This document shows, piece after piece, positions 1-10,510 of a stretch of 64,000 nucleotides of DNA. Source of the stretch: Nematopogon swammerdamellus. Its lineage: Eukaryota > Arthropoda > Insecta > Lepidoptera > Adelidae. The position numbers and the translations under genes are program-made. Numbering within the stretch: the stretch's first letter is position 1; the number at the start of each line of letters is the position of its first letter. The DNA lies in assembly GCA_946902875.1 (NCBI GenBank), contig OX336342.1:11463523-11527522 (forward strand), written 5' to 3'. The notes beneath the pieces were generated by a model. The model had not been told where the DNA came from. It searched no databases and saw nothing but the letters and a program-made list of their open reading frames with translations.

Positions 1-616
1 TTTGCACACTACTAGGGATGCAATGGTTCGAATACCTAGAAAATCTTCTAGGCTCGTTCCGGTATTGGAATTTCTTTTGTTCAAATCGAAATCGCTTCCT
101 CTACCCCTCTTCTCGTGATACAAACATACGATACTCGCTCCATACGTTAAATAATATGTAATGCATCTGATGTGCCAGCCTTCAGATTCAATAAGGGCCT
201 AGATCACAGCTCGTGCACGTTATTTTGTAACCCCAATACTCAAACCTTTCCGCAGATAATATGAATATGCGTGATGGTCGGATGGGACGAAGAGAGGTTT
301 GCCTCGGCGTAGAGCGCCACTTACAACAAGTTAATGAAGCTTCGAAGCACATTTGAATCGGACCCCGGCGGGGGCGGCCCGTCCCGTTTTTATCCAATTT
401 GTCCTGTTTGACGGACGCCGGACGCGCCGCACCCGCATTACGCGGTCCGAGTGAAATAATTCGGAGTAACGAGTTTGGATTTGGAGCCCGGACCGCAACC
501 GACCCGTGTCAGAGTTGCTCGTTGGCTGGCTTGCGGCCTGCGAGGAGTGCGGAGATGCATGCTTAACTAACTAGTAATCTTGTATTGCTTTATTTGCACT
601 CGCTTATAATTAAAAA
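1..616. other. Unannotated stretch, no gene seen
   Basis: There is no splice-bounded coding frame and no repeat that I recognise. The part around 360-540 is GC-rich compared with its surroundings. It is probably intron or intergenic DNA. Confidence 0.4.
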
Positions 617-671
617 TTGATCAAGCGCGAGTTTTACTCACGCACGGAGAGTTCCGTAGATCCGCTATATC

Positions 672-707
672 CAAAGAGATTAAAAGGGGCTGGGTTTAAT
701 GTCTTTG
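672..707. mobile_element. 36-bp palindromic mini-insertion with 8-bp target duplication
   Basis: A 36-bp near-palindrome begins CAAAGA and ends TCTTTG. It is bracketed by perfect 8-bp direct repeats gctatatc (664-671 and 708-715). The homologous repeat at 17829-18145 lacks it. An 8-bp duplication is typical of hAT transposition, but at this size the element could equally be a footprint of a larger excised element. Confidence 0.6.
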
Positions 708-804
708 GCTATATCATAACTGTCAAAAAACCATATCCGTCTATCTTTTGTCTTTCTGCGATACAAACTACCTCTGGCACCATCTATTATTTAGTAGCGT
801 GAAT

Positions 805-832
805 TTTTTTATTTTTTTTTATGGAAACTGAC
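805..832 (-). mobile_element. Ultra-short SINE tail insertion
   Basis: Read on the minus strand, these 28 nt are GTCAGTTTCCATAAAA plus further A-rich sequence. That is the extreme 3' end of the SINE family found whole at 21664-22043. The insertion is flanked by 5-bp repeats tgaat (800-804, 833-837), and the aligned repeat copy at 17829-18145 lacks it. It is best read as a retroposition product truncated almost at once. Confidence 0.6.
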
Positions 833-1021
833 TGAATATATATTAAAATATTCTTAGCACGTATCTTGTATGGGGACCCCCTTAATTTTTTACTTTTTGC
901 TCCTAAAACCGGCTAGCTATCACGGTTCAAAAGATGCAGCCCTCGGACGGACGGACGGACGGACAGACAGACGGCGGCGTAGGCTTAGTAATAGGCTTCC
1001 GTATGGATACGGAACCCTAAG

Positions 1022-1576
1022 AAGGGCAAAACAAATACATTATACATATACATATACATTATATTAATATTACTTGTTAGTTCTTATTCGCATGGAAATA
1101 GAACTGGGTGAATTTTCGACGTATAAAAGTGGAGGTTATCTACCTATCTATGGATTGACATATTTATTAAACAATAAATAATTTCTGCCCTGAACTTCTT
1201 CTCCGATCTCCTGACCGAATTCTGACACTTCTGCAATTCGCAAAGGCTAATCAATGTAATAATTTTCATTTTCTTAATTCAAGATATCTCTCATAATTAA
1301 ACAGAACGTTTTATACGCCTTTAAAATTACTACCAAATTTCAAGATCCTTGAACTTGTGACGTTCTATTTGTTCAGACTTATATAACAAAAATCCTAAAA
1401 AGTTTAATTGGAAATAAAAGTTTTAATAAGTAAAGAAAATCAACTTTGAAGGAATAAATTCAAGGTACCAAGAGAATATTGTAAGTGCAAATAGTTCTCG
1501 AAATGGTTTATTATCATCACGGTATGTTATTCGACAACTTCAAAATTGTGTTTATTCTATTCTATTCTAGAATATT
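1022..1576. other. Unannotated AT-rich stretch
   Basis: AT-rich sequence with no recognised repeat, no splice-bounded reading frame and no RNA gene. Confidence 0.4.
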
Positions 1577-1650
1577 TTTAGGGTTTCGTATCCATACACT
1601 ATTACTAAGTCCGTCCGTCCGTTCGGGGGCTGTATCTTTTCAACCGACTT
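1577..1650 (+). mobile_element. Fragment of AGGGTTCC-type repeat
   Basis: It contains the 5' part of the family: TTAGGGTTTCGTATCC, TATTACTAAG, three GTCC units and GGGGCTGTATCTTTT. It then joins directly to an ACCGACTTC-type repeat at 1651. Confidence 0.55.
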
Positions 1651-2190
1651 CAAAAGGAGGAGGTTCTCAATTCGACTGTTTTTTTTTTGTATGTTTGTTA
1701 CGCGATTACTCTGTCAATTGTGGGCCGATTTTGAAAATAATTTTTTGGTTTGGTAAGTCCCATATACATTTATTTATATAGAAATTGATTTAGCGGTTTT
1801 TGAAAAATCAACGAAAAATTATGGTTTGTGGCTACCTTCAGCAAAACTTTTGATGTGGACTTTTTCAGCAATAAAAACATAAGCAAGTCGATACCCTCAG
1901 CACTATACTGTAACACGCTCAAAATTTTGCAGTTTGACACATGGCGAATAATTCTGTACCACTTCAAACGATTTCGATTATTCTTTTTTATGTAATATTA
2001 CTAAAAAGAATGAAATAAAAACTATTTAAAAAACATAAAAACGACTTAAAAAAAACAAGAACTAAAAAGTATTAAATAATATTTTGAAAATTTCTCTGAA
2101 AGCACACCTGAAAATTGATAGATGGACCCCTTTTGTGCTTTTGTACCGCCTTAAATTCAAGGGTCCGAATATGAATCACAATATTGATTC
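1651..2190 (+). mobile_element. ACCGACTTC-type interspersed repeat
   Basis: It starts with CAACCGACTTCAAAAGGAGG and carries a block around 1820-2010 that recurs nearly unchanged at 29996-30180 (ACCTTCAGCAAAACTTTTG, then GTGGACTTTTTCAGCAAT and TCTGTACCACTTCAA). A 3' block at about 2145-2170 (TTTTGTACCGCCTT, then TCAAGGGTCC) recurs at 41710-41743. It is non-coding. The superfamily is unknown to me. Confidence 0.5.
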
Positions 2191-2903
2191 ATATATTTCA
2201 ATACAATGACAGAGAATTTTTCTGATTTCAGCCTGAATGGAAAATACAGTTTCCTTACAAACAAATTCACGAATTTATGGTAAAAGCAATCTAATGTTCT
2301 GATGCGGAGCTGCGTTTTGCGTGCGACCGATCGCTCGTCGTCAGGAGCGGCGGCGACTTTTACATAAAGACGAACAGGCGAAGCCCTAAACATTTTAGTA
2401 GAGGTATACTTTTATAACACTCAGAAAACTACAAGGATTACTCTGATGAAAAGGCCGTATGTACCTATACTATATCATAGACCAGCTTCAAATCCACCAC
2501 ATTTCCCGTTCGTCATGGACCGAACGTCATGGACCGTTCAAATGTAGCTACAGAGAAGTAGGAAAGATGAAAAAATAAAATAAAACGCGTTGAAAATGGT
2601 TTACCTTCCCTTTTACCTTTGCGGAGAAATTCACATTTGCTGCCCCTTTATCTACCTATGTGGAGGTTCTTATTTTCCGCAACAAGGAATAGCTTCTCCA
2701 TACAATAATATATCAGACGTCGCAAGTGAGCGACGTGCGAAGAGAGGACGCCTGTGCTCGCCACAACAGCCGAAGTAATATCATTGTAACATTATGCTAC
2801 TGAATACACTTCATATTACACCATTGACAAAGGACGTCATGCGGCTTCGCCAGTTTTATTCTCACCCGATATCGGACCCGTTCTTGTCTGATAAACAATA
2901 AAC
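2191..2903. other. Unannotated stretch
   Basis: There is no gene. A short direct repeat (gtcatggaccg) occurs twice near 2513-2540. Frames present at 2157-2393 and 2590-2778 lack family resemblance or splice support. Confidence 0.35.
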
Positions 2904-3025
2904 ACCATATGCGACCCGCCAGGTGGGACGACGACATCAAGTGCATCGGTGGAAAGCAGTGGTTCCGTTACAGCTGAAGGCCGGGAGGTGTATGTCCAGC
3001 AGTGGACGCTTACACGCTGACTGAC
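2904..3025 (+). pseudogene. RTE-like LINE 3' end remnant
   Basis: Translation gives PARWDDDIK...GKQWFR, then a stop. The downstream nucleotides carry TATGTCCAGCAGTGGACGC and CTGACTGACGG. The 'RPPxRWxDDI...W...A..R' motif and the 'YVQQWT' coding echo are those of the C-terminal end of insect RTE/craniofacial-development-protein-2-like reverse transcriptase ORFs. The same fragment lies in the opposite orientation at 39691-40011. It is a short, 5'-truncated, non-functional copy. Confidence 0.65.
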
Positions 3026-3248
3026 GGACCATATGCGACAGTGTTGATGCTATTTTGATAATTGTTAATCGAAATATGTCTTTTCCTATACATGGTGTCC
3101 CAAATCGAACCCATAATATTAACACCGCGCGATTCCTTAGCTCATAAGCTGAAAAATTGTTATAATTATTTTTCATATCTCCATACAAAATCCGGCTAAA
3201 CGGTGTAGGGAGCAGATAGGATAGGCGATTGACGTTGTGACGACAGGG

Positions 3249-3420
3249 TTTTTAGGATTCCGTATCCGGTACGGGACCCTATTACTAAGCCTACGCCGTC
3301 TGTCTGTCTGCCTGTCCGTCCGTCTGTCTGTCCGAGGGCTGTATCTCTTGAACCGTAATAGGTAGCCCGTTGAAATTTTCACAGAATATGTGTTATTATG
3401 GCCGATATAACAACAAATCA
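3249..3420 (+). mobile_element. AGGGTTCC-type repeat, 3' part cut by a Helitron-like element
   Basis: TTTAGGATTCCGTATCCGG, ACGGGACCCTATTACTAAGC, a (GTCT/GTCC)n run and TTGAACCGTAATAGGTAGCC appear in order. The copy stops at 'aacaacaaatc', where the Helitron-like element begins. This supplies the intact reference for the insertion at 51082-51095. Confidence 0.7.
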
Positions 3421-4599
3421 TCAATACTAATAATAAATCTGTAAGGGATGGTCATGGAGTAAGTTGCTTTGATTTTTGAGATATTTGGTTTGTAGACTCT
3501 GTGTATGATACTAAAACTAAATTTACGATTTTTAGAAATCATTTCTGTATGTATGTATGTTCCACCATAACTCTTAAACCGATCATCTGAATTCGATGAA
3601 ACTTCGTACAAGTACATTTACCTACACGGGACCCAGGATAGGCTAAATAAAATTCACTTCCGGTTACGCTAAGATGTGGCTCCCATACAAACCGATATGT
3701 TCCGTAGGCGCCGTAGTACTATAGGTATTTACCGAGCGGGCGGCCGGCAGCTGGCGGGCGGCGGCGCGGGGGCGGCGCGGGCGCAGAAGAGGCACGGCGA
3801 GCGAACTGAATAGACGCAATATGATAGAATGGATCTCTGTTCTTCTTTCACGCAAAAACTACTGAACAGATTTTGATGAGCCTTTACAGTACATGAAAAT
3901 AACATATAGGCTATAATTTATAAAGACATTGTGTATGTAAATTGGCCCAAATAGGTATATCGATAAATGTCAAGTAAGTCGGAAAAAATCCTGCCATCTG
4001 AGAGCTATCTCGGCGTGCGCTGCCTAAACAGTTAGAGTTACACGAAGATAATGTATGGTGAGGTTTCTCTGAAATAGTTCTTAAAAAAAGTCCGCGACAG
4101 CATATATCTACCTTTTATGTGGAAGCCACTATAGCCAAAATAGTGAACCATAAATACATTTAAATTGGTTACTGTATTTACAATGCACATTTTATAGTAG
4201 GTATTGAATTAATCCTTATCAAAATACATATTTTTATCGCTTCTGGTATTTAAAGTAGATAAACTTTGGCCTTTACACTAAGTAATTTGGACAGATAGTT
4301 TAAAAGTTACGATGATGAGAATGTCCTGCGGTGCGGCGCACAGTACGGGCGGGGCGAGGCGAATATGTATGTATGAATTTCCTCCATAAAATTTAAACCG
4401 ATCATCTAAATTTGATTACAATTAGAACACGCATATTTAGCTATACGAGACACAGGATAGACTAAATAAAATTCAGTTCCGGTTACGCTAATAGGTAGAA
4501 TATTTTACTTAGTTAGGTATCTAAAGTATTTGATTTATTTTAACTGTTTCTTATTTTAATATCGATATCTTTTTCCCTCGCGTGAAATTCGTATTTCAA

Positions 4600-4950
4600 A
4601 AGAAGAAAGTAAGTAACTTAGGCCAGGTCCGGAGGGTGAACTGGATTCAGATAAACAATAAACATTCTCAAAGAAAGTAAGTAACATACTAAAGGCGAGG
4701 CCTAAGGCCGAGCTGCGTTCAGGAAGAGTATAAACATTTTCGAAGAAAGTAAGTAACAAAGGGCGAGGCCGAAGGCCGAGCTGCATTCAGGAAGACTATA
4801 AACCTTCTCGAAGAAATTAAGTAATTGAGGGCGAGGCCGAAGGCCGAGCTTCGTTCAGGAAGACGATAACCTTTTCGAAGAAAGTAAGTAACAGAGGGCG
4901 AGGCCGAAGGCCGAGCTGCGTTCAGGAAGACCATAAACCTTCTCGAAAGG
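4600..4950 (-). repeat. Minus-strand arm of a ~68-bp tandem array
   Basis: Five units of about 65-70 bp occur here, each with 'gggcgaggccgaaggccgag' and 'tcaggaagac'. One further unit lies at about 5066-5125. They are reverse complements of the units at 5140-6430, so the two arms could fold on each other. Each unit has a GGCCGAAGGCC core that is itself a small palindrome. Confidence 0.8.
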
Positions 4951-5058
4951 AATCACTGACGTGGCACCAAGTTCATCCGGTGTTATGGGCTGACATCACG
5001 GATGTTGTTGGTAATGTAGCCATCCGTGTCAGGTTCCAGATTCCATTTTTTTTTTTAA
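4951..5058 (+). mobile_element. 5'-truncated SINE fragment
   Basis: GAATCACTGACGTGGCACC, TGTTATGGGCTGACATCACG and CCGTGTCAGGTTCCA match the last ~100 bp of the SINE family (compare 21950-22030). It lies between the two array arms, beside the centre of the inverted structure. Confidence 0.65.
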
Positions 5059-5139
5059 AAGTAAGTATCTAAGGGCGTGGCCGAAGGCCGAGCTGTATCC
5101 TGGAAGACGCTGACACTAAGTAACTATGGGCGATAGTTA

Positions 5140-6430
5140 CATACTTTCTTCAAGACGGTTTATAGTTTTCCTGAACGCAGCTCGGCCTTCGGCCTCGGCC
5201 TTAGTTACTTACCTACTTTCTTCGGGAAGGTTTATGGCAGGCATGGGCAACCTACGGCCCGCGGGCCACATCCGGCCCGCGAGGTTTTTTTGTCCGGCCC
5301 GCGATCCTTTCCTGTCAATTATTTGGGTCCGGCCCGACTAGCCGAAATATTCATTCAAAAATCGCGCCGCGCCGGGCTGCTGCACTTTTGCGGCGAGCGC
5401 AGCAGTCGCTTCACTTCATTCAGTTCAGTTCAGTTGCAGGTCAGCCAGCTAGTACGACGACGACGACGCTCGGCTTGCTTGTTGTGCGCAATTTCTGACA
5501 GGAAATTTTATTGTAATATTTAATAGTGTGTTATCTACTTACTTTCACGTTTACTTATTATAAATAGGCATCGATGCAAGTAGGTAGGGTACACATTTTA
5601 GAAATGTAGACTTAATGTGGCCCGCGGCTCGACAGCAAAACAATGATGTGGCCCCTGGACCAAAAAGGTTGCCCATGCCTGGTTTATGGTCTTCCTGAAC
5701 GCAGCTCGGCCTTCGGCCTCGCCCTCTGTTACTTACTTTCTTCGAAAAGGTTATCGTCTTCCTGAACGCAGCTCGGCCTTCGGCCTCGCCCTCAGTTACT
5801 TGCTTTCATCGAGAAGTTTTCATCTTTTTGAACGCAGCTCGGCCTTCAGCCTCGCCCTTAGTTACTTACATTCTTCGAGAAGGTTTATGGTCTTCCTGAA
5901 CGCAACTCGGCCTTCGGCTTCGCCCTATGTTACTTACTTTCTTCGAAAAGGTTATCGTCTTCCTGACCGCAACTCGGCCTTCGGCCTCGCCCTCAGTTAC
6001 TTACTTTCATCAAGAAGGTTTATAGTCTTCCTGAACGCAGCTCGGCCTTCGGGCTTGCCCTCAATTACTTAATTTCGTCGAGAAGTTTTATAGTCTTCCT
6101 GAACGCAGCTCGGCCTTCGGCCTCGCCCTTAGTTACTTACTTTGTTCGAGAAGGTTTATGGTCTTCCTGAACGCAGCTCGGCCTTCGGCCTCGCCCTCTG
6201 TTACTTACTTTCTTCGAAAAGGTTATCGTCTTACTGAAAGCAGCTCGGCCTTCGGCCTCGCCCTTAGTTACTTACTTTCTTCGAAAAGGTTTATTGTCTT
6301 CCAGAATGCAGCTCAGCCTGAAGCCTCGCCGTTAGTTACTTACTTTAGTTGAGAAGGTTTATTGTTTACCTAAACTCAGATCGGCCTTAGTTACTTACTT
6401 TCTTCGTTTGAAATACGAATTTCACGCGAG
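5140..6430 (+). repeat. Plus-strand arm of the ~68-bp tandem array
   Basis: About twelve units begin near 5169, 5691, 5758, 5823, 5892, 5958, 6027, 6096, 6161, 6229, 6297 and 6365. The unit carries 'cttcctgaacgcagctcggc', then 'cttcggcctcgccct' and 'gttacttactttcttcgaga'. One unit is split by the hAT element at 5238-5681. The arrays belong to the surrounding Helitron-like element. The apparent open frames through the array are an effect of the repeat, not genes. Confidence 0.85.
5238..5681. mobile_element. Non-autonomous hAT element with perfect 8-bp TSD
   Basis: It is 444 bp, with terminal inverted repeats CAGGCATGGGCAACCT at the left and the exact complement AGGTTGCCCATGCCTG at the right. 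Perfect 8-bp target duplications gtttatgg lie at 5230-5237 and 5682-5689. The GGCCCGCGGGCC motif follows the left terminus, and GGCCCGCGG and GTGGCCCCTGG precede the right one, as in many animal hAT elements. The middle is non-coding. It inserted into a unit of the tandem array, so it is younger than the array. Confidence 0.92.
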
Positions 6431-6479
6431 CGAAGCCGCGGGCAAAAGCTAGTAATAAAAATAAGAAAAAGCAAAAAAT

Positions 6480-6850
6480 TCATGGGGTTCCCATAGAAGA
6501 AACCAAAAAACACTATGCGCGCGCGCCATCTACCGAACAGAGCGTAAAGTATTTTAACTAATCATGACATTTAACTAATATGAAGCATTTCATAACACGC
6601 TATAGATGGCGTGAGTGGCGCTAACCATGACATGGCGATAAGGAACCCTTGGTGCGCGAGTTCGACTCGCACTTGGCCGGTTTTTCTTTTTAACCCGCGA
6701 AGCAAAAGGAGGGGTGTTATAAGTTTGACGCATCCGTCTGTCTGTGAGTCTGTGTGTCTGTGGCCTCGTAGCTCCAAAACGGATCTGTAGATTTGGATGC
6801 GGTTTTTATATTTTATTAGAAAACTGGTTTAATAAAGAATGGTTCTTAGT
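6480..6850 (+). mobile_element. AGGGTTCC-type 3' end joined to another (GTCT)n repeat
   Basis: The run 'ggtgcgcgagttcgactcgc' followed by 'acttggccggttttt' (to 6683) is the usual 3' end of the AGGGTTCC family. It is followed without a gap by 'gcaaaaggaggggtgttata', 'tctgtctgtgagtctgtgtg' and 'tcgtagctccaaaacgga', another lepidopteran repeat head. No coding sequence is seen. Confidence 0.6.
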
Positions 6851-8437
6851 TATGTTTGATGAAAATCAAGTGAGCCGATTCGAAGATCATAGACACTTTT
6901 CCTAATTTGTGAAGGGATCTCTCCTGTAAAGTGGAAATTTATTGCACTTTCACTCATCGCCTTTAAGTAAATAAACGGAAATTATTGCAAAACTAATTTA
7001 TGTACTTGTAACCTAACTCACCTAACCTAAACTAAAAAAAATATTACAAGTTCAAATTACGTCTCTAAAAAGCTTGAAATAAAAGATAAATTACAAATAA
7101 AAAATTACAATTCTTTTATTATCTCATATTAATAATGTGATTTATTCTAATTTGCCATTTAATTTTATTTTAGTGTTACTTGAAAATTTGGGTTAATTTA
7201 ATTTAATAAATGTATCCTAAAAAAAAAATAAAAGAACCCCCGACACACCAAAAAACCTCAAAAAGTAAAAACATATTTCCGCATAGTTATAATTAAAGGC
7301 TTCGAGGAATCGCTAAGTAAAAACGCCCCCCGACGCCATGACCTAACTAAGCGGGCATTATTTTTTTACTTTTGAACGGTTTTGGAGGGGTCGGGGGTAT
7401 TTTTAATTTGTAATTTAACTTTTTAAATTTATTTTCCCTCACATTGTGTTACCCACTCTATAATAATTGATTGTTCCCTTAATTTTTTATTAATCTGTAT
7501 TTGCTGTAATATTTCTCTCTTTTATATGTATACGTACTTACACGTCTAATATACTCGTAAGACGAATGGTGCCTATTATTTAGATGGAGCAATATAAGCA
7601 ATCGGTCCATTGAAATATCACCTTCGCGACCGACACGTCAGCTTGCCAGTGTCGGTCGGGTAACGAAATGGAAACTAAAGCGACGACGACGGGCGTCTGT
7701 CCACAATTTATCGTTTTCAGGATATTACCGCCTCTACTATCTGTCTAAACTAACTAAACCTAACTAAACGCCTGACCTCGCAATTCTACTGCCGTACATC
7801 TGTAATATACTTTAATATATTAACTTAAAAAATAAGTAACGAATGATGTGTTGAATTTACCCTTTTCATCTATACAAGTACAATTAAATGTATATTGAAC
7901 AGTTTGCATTACAGAAAGAGAACATAAAGATTAAATAAATAGAAAAACTTGCAATAAGAAAACATTAAAACGAAAACTAACCTGAAACAAAGCTAACCTA
8001 AAAATAATTTAATAAATTATGGATAGTTAGGTTATTAGTTAATATATAGATACTTTTAATATGAAAATTATCAATATTCTACTAGTTTTCGCTGTCGAAA
8101 TGGGATATCAATCACAAACAATGATTAAACTATGCACAGTCTGTTCAAATAGGTTTCGTTGGTTAATCTATAAGCAGGTAAAAGCATTACAAGGAAAGTA
8201 GAAGTTGAAGGTCAAGTATATTTTGGGAAGATGGAACCTAGTAGATTATCTCTGTCCTCTAGTCGCTACTCCGGCTGCTCGGAGGAGATTGGTAATCAGC
8301 CTGCCTTGTCGCAGCTCCCTCGAGGTTCGATTGCGTGATACTAGCAAAACAGCAAAGCCGTCGGAAGATCGAACAACTCCCACGAGTATCAGTATGATAT
8401 CAGAGTATGATGAATGAAGATATGTACCAAATAATAT
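6851..8437. other. AT-rich non-coding stretch
   Basis: No gene is visible. It contains a weak inverted repeat (7215-7415, separate entry) and scattered CCTAA-rich bits near 7015 and 7745. Confidence 0.4.
7215..7415. repeat. Imperfect inverted repeat with CCCCCGAC ends
   Basis: The left end reads ACCCCCGACACACCAAAAAA and the right end, reversed, reads ACCCCCGACCCCTCCAAAAC. Both run into AAAAGTAAAAA. The ~38-bp arms are imperfect, and no target duplication could be settled. It may be a small decayed DNA transposon. Confidence 0.35.
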
Positions 8438-8850
8438 TAGACGACTTAAACATCCGGCGCCACATTGAGGGAAAGTCCAAGCTGGCCTCAAAGAAGCTGG
8501 GCGTACTCTACAGAGTCTATATTATTACTTCTGTGACAGAGTGCGGCATACTTCACTCCGAGCCAAAAACTGTTGTATAAAGTGCAGTTTAGGTCTTGCT
8601 TGGAGTGCTGCTCGCACTTGTGGGACGGCTCAGCTAAATACCAGTTTGCGCTAGACTCAATCCAACAGCGTCGTGCTGTGATACTGTGTTTGACCCTGAG
8701 ATGTCTTAAGATTTAGAACCGCTGCATCTCCGTAGGGACGTCGTCGTCTCCGTAAGTGTGGAGAGTATTCGGAGGAGCTGTTTGACGAGATTTCTCCGTC
8801 CCCATTCCACCTCCGCACTAAGCGTACTGGGCGGGTATGCATCCCTAAAT
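8438..8850 (+). pseudogene. Jockey/CR1-type LINE reverse transcriptase C-terminal remnant
   Basis: Broken frames encode GKSKLASKKLGVLYRV, then SHLWDGSAKYQ in another frame, and further on pieces reading like 'F..IPP.H'. This order (KKLGVL; C.HLWDGS; LF.LIP.P) is the C-terminal tail of the reverse transcriptase ORF of common arthropod non-LTR elements. Stops and frameshifts separate the pieces, so it is dead. Its 3' tail may extend past 8850, but I see no clear poly-A. Confidence 0.7.
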
Positions 8851-10330
8851 AATCGACCTACCACGGGCAGACCATTCTTAGGCCATTATTAACAGATCCG
8901 GGAAAATGTTGAAAGCAGGTTTTTTTTCTTTTGTGATCGTCTGACGCATCAGGCCTAACACCAAACATTAGAGGTGCGAGCTGAGGACCAATGAAAAAAT
9001 AAATGCCAAAAGAGTCAGTTTAACTTCTAATATATTCCGTTACAAGAAAGGGCTACAAGGTAGTAGGGTCCAAGGCGCCAAGCTGCCGCCACCGCACGCC
9101 GGGTTGGCCGCCGGCGGCACGCGTCGCGTCGTCCCACCCGAAGCACTCGCCCAGGATTAGAAACGTCTTCTAATCCCTCTCGAATTAAACATGAGTGTTC
9201 CGGAGAGTCCTGAGATAATTCGCCAAGCAATGGCTTTATCGAAGGATCGTTTAGAAAGTCAAGAATATTGCAAAGTTGGTAGAGCTTATTAAACTTATCG
9301 TTTCTCTTGTAGATAGAGTTTAATTTTAGAAATGCAGACTCTCAATCTCACACCATTATTGTGTTCAGTTTCGAGAAAAGCTTGTTTTCTTTATTTTTAC
9401 ATTCAAAACTCGATAATCGAATATATCGACGGTCCTGAAGAATGTTTAACCTTCTGTATAAATTTATCGAAGTAGACTCTCAAACTCATAAAATATCCCA
9501 CATTTAATCCGATAAATTGGGTGATTTAAGTTAACTTTAACAGGATCCTCGCGGCGATGGAAGCGGATTATCTTCATTGTGGACGAAAGTGAGTCCACTT
9601 TTAATTTTCATTCTCTATAGCCGGGGAATTGATAATATTAATATTTCAATCTGCTTTGCCTTGGCTGGGTGCCGATAGCTATACATAACATCACTAACAC
9701 TCTACTTTGCGGGAGTAACTTTGTAATTTAGAGCCCCCAAGTTAATCATTTTCTGAGAATACGCTTTGTCTGTGGTAAACAATCTCTGGTACGTCATTAT
9801 TTATTCTCATTAAATTGTTAAACGTTGATAATATTTACTTGTGACTGTGAGGGTGTGTTGGGCTGATATTTGTGGTAGGTGGTGTAGCCAACCATGTTTG
9901 GTTCAATAAAAACACGGATTCGTTAGCGATCAAACAAGACACCCGAATACGTACGCTGAAAAGGTTTATGTACATAATAAAATTATATTATAAATAATTC
10001 ATAATAATGTTTTTTTTTATTGTCAGAAAAATATACCAGATTTTTTTTTCACATGAACAAAAACGTAAATACAAGTGCGACATGTGACTCCAAACCACTC
10101 ATAAGGTGTCTAACGACGCCCATGAACATTCGGTCGTACGCGAGGGTTGAGAATGCCATGCCGACCTGACAGCTGCCTATTTATTCACGCCTCTCTTGAA
10201 GGACCCGAGATGGGGGAAATATGGTAGAACGAAGTTATGTTATTAATATTATTTTATTATATCATTTTTTGTATTATATAATACAAGTAATAAATAGACG
10301 TGAGGAAAAGAGGCGTCTCTTTTTTATTAT
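8851..10330. other. Unannotated stretch with a SINE remnant
   Basis: No gene is supported. At about 9870-9912 the words gggctgatat, ggtgtagccaaccatg and caataaaaa look like an old copy of the SINE 3' tail. About 10100-10220 has the texture of a LINE 3' region but nothing diagnostic. Confidence 0.35.
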
Positions 10331-10510
10331 TAAACGGTTTTATTTAGCTTGACTCCGTATATTTGTTTGTTTGTTTGTTTGTTACTATCTTTGTTTCAAA
10401 TCTTGCGACAACTTTTTCAACTACTTCTACTGCACCGATTTTTATGAAACTTTGCACACACATTGAGTTCTCGTGACAATACAATATTATGATAATTTCA
10501 ACTTGGTAAC

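Larger units (their letters stand above)
617..1021 (-). mobile_element. AGGGTTCC-type lepidopteran interspersed repeat
   Basis: On the minus strand it opens with the TTAGGGTTCCGTAT motif (ending at 1021), then TACTAAGCC and a GTCTGTC/GTCCGTC run at about 945-975. It ends with a 'gagttttactcacgcacgg'-like block near 630. The same order of blocks occurs at 17829-18145 on the plus strand, so the two copies can be aligned by eye. Relative to that copy, this one has two extra insertions, at 672-707 and 805-832, each described separately. I infer a non-autonomous element. No coding capacity is visible. Confidence 0.7.
3421..6452 (+). mobile_element. Helitron-like non-autonomous element, ~3.0 kb
   Basis: It begins 5'-TCAATACTAATAATAAATC directly after an A and ends in CTAG directly before a T. 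Those are the Helitron rules (5'-TC, 3'-CTRR, insertion between A and T). Just before the end is a CGCGAGCGAAGCCGCGG hairpin. The 5' ~250 bp match the copies at 22551-23251 and 45646-47975. The interior holds a GC-rich patch (about 3735-3785), a second truncated copy of the 5' region (about 4366-4500), two opposed tandem arrays and a nested hAT element. No protein-coding region is seen, so it would depend on an autonomous partner. Confidence 0.7.

Noticed and set aside
3099..3165. Mariner-like end (ATGGTGTCCCAAATCGAAC)
   Set aside because: Only one end is visible and there is no inverted partner, so I did not list it as an element.
5686..6352. 128- and 64-codon frames reading through the 68-bp array
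   Set aside because: The repeated peptide simply mirrors the nucleotide unit. There is no family and it lies within a Helitron-like element.
7010..7040. Interstitial insect telomere repeat (CCTAA)n
   Set aside because: Only two or three degenerate units, too few to support the call.
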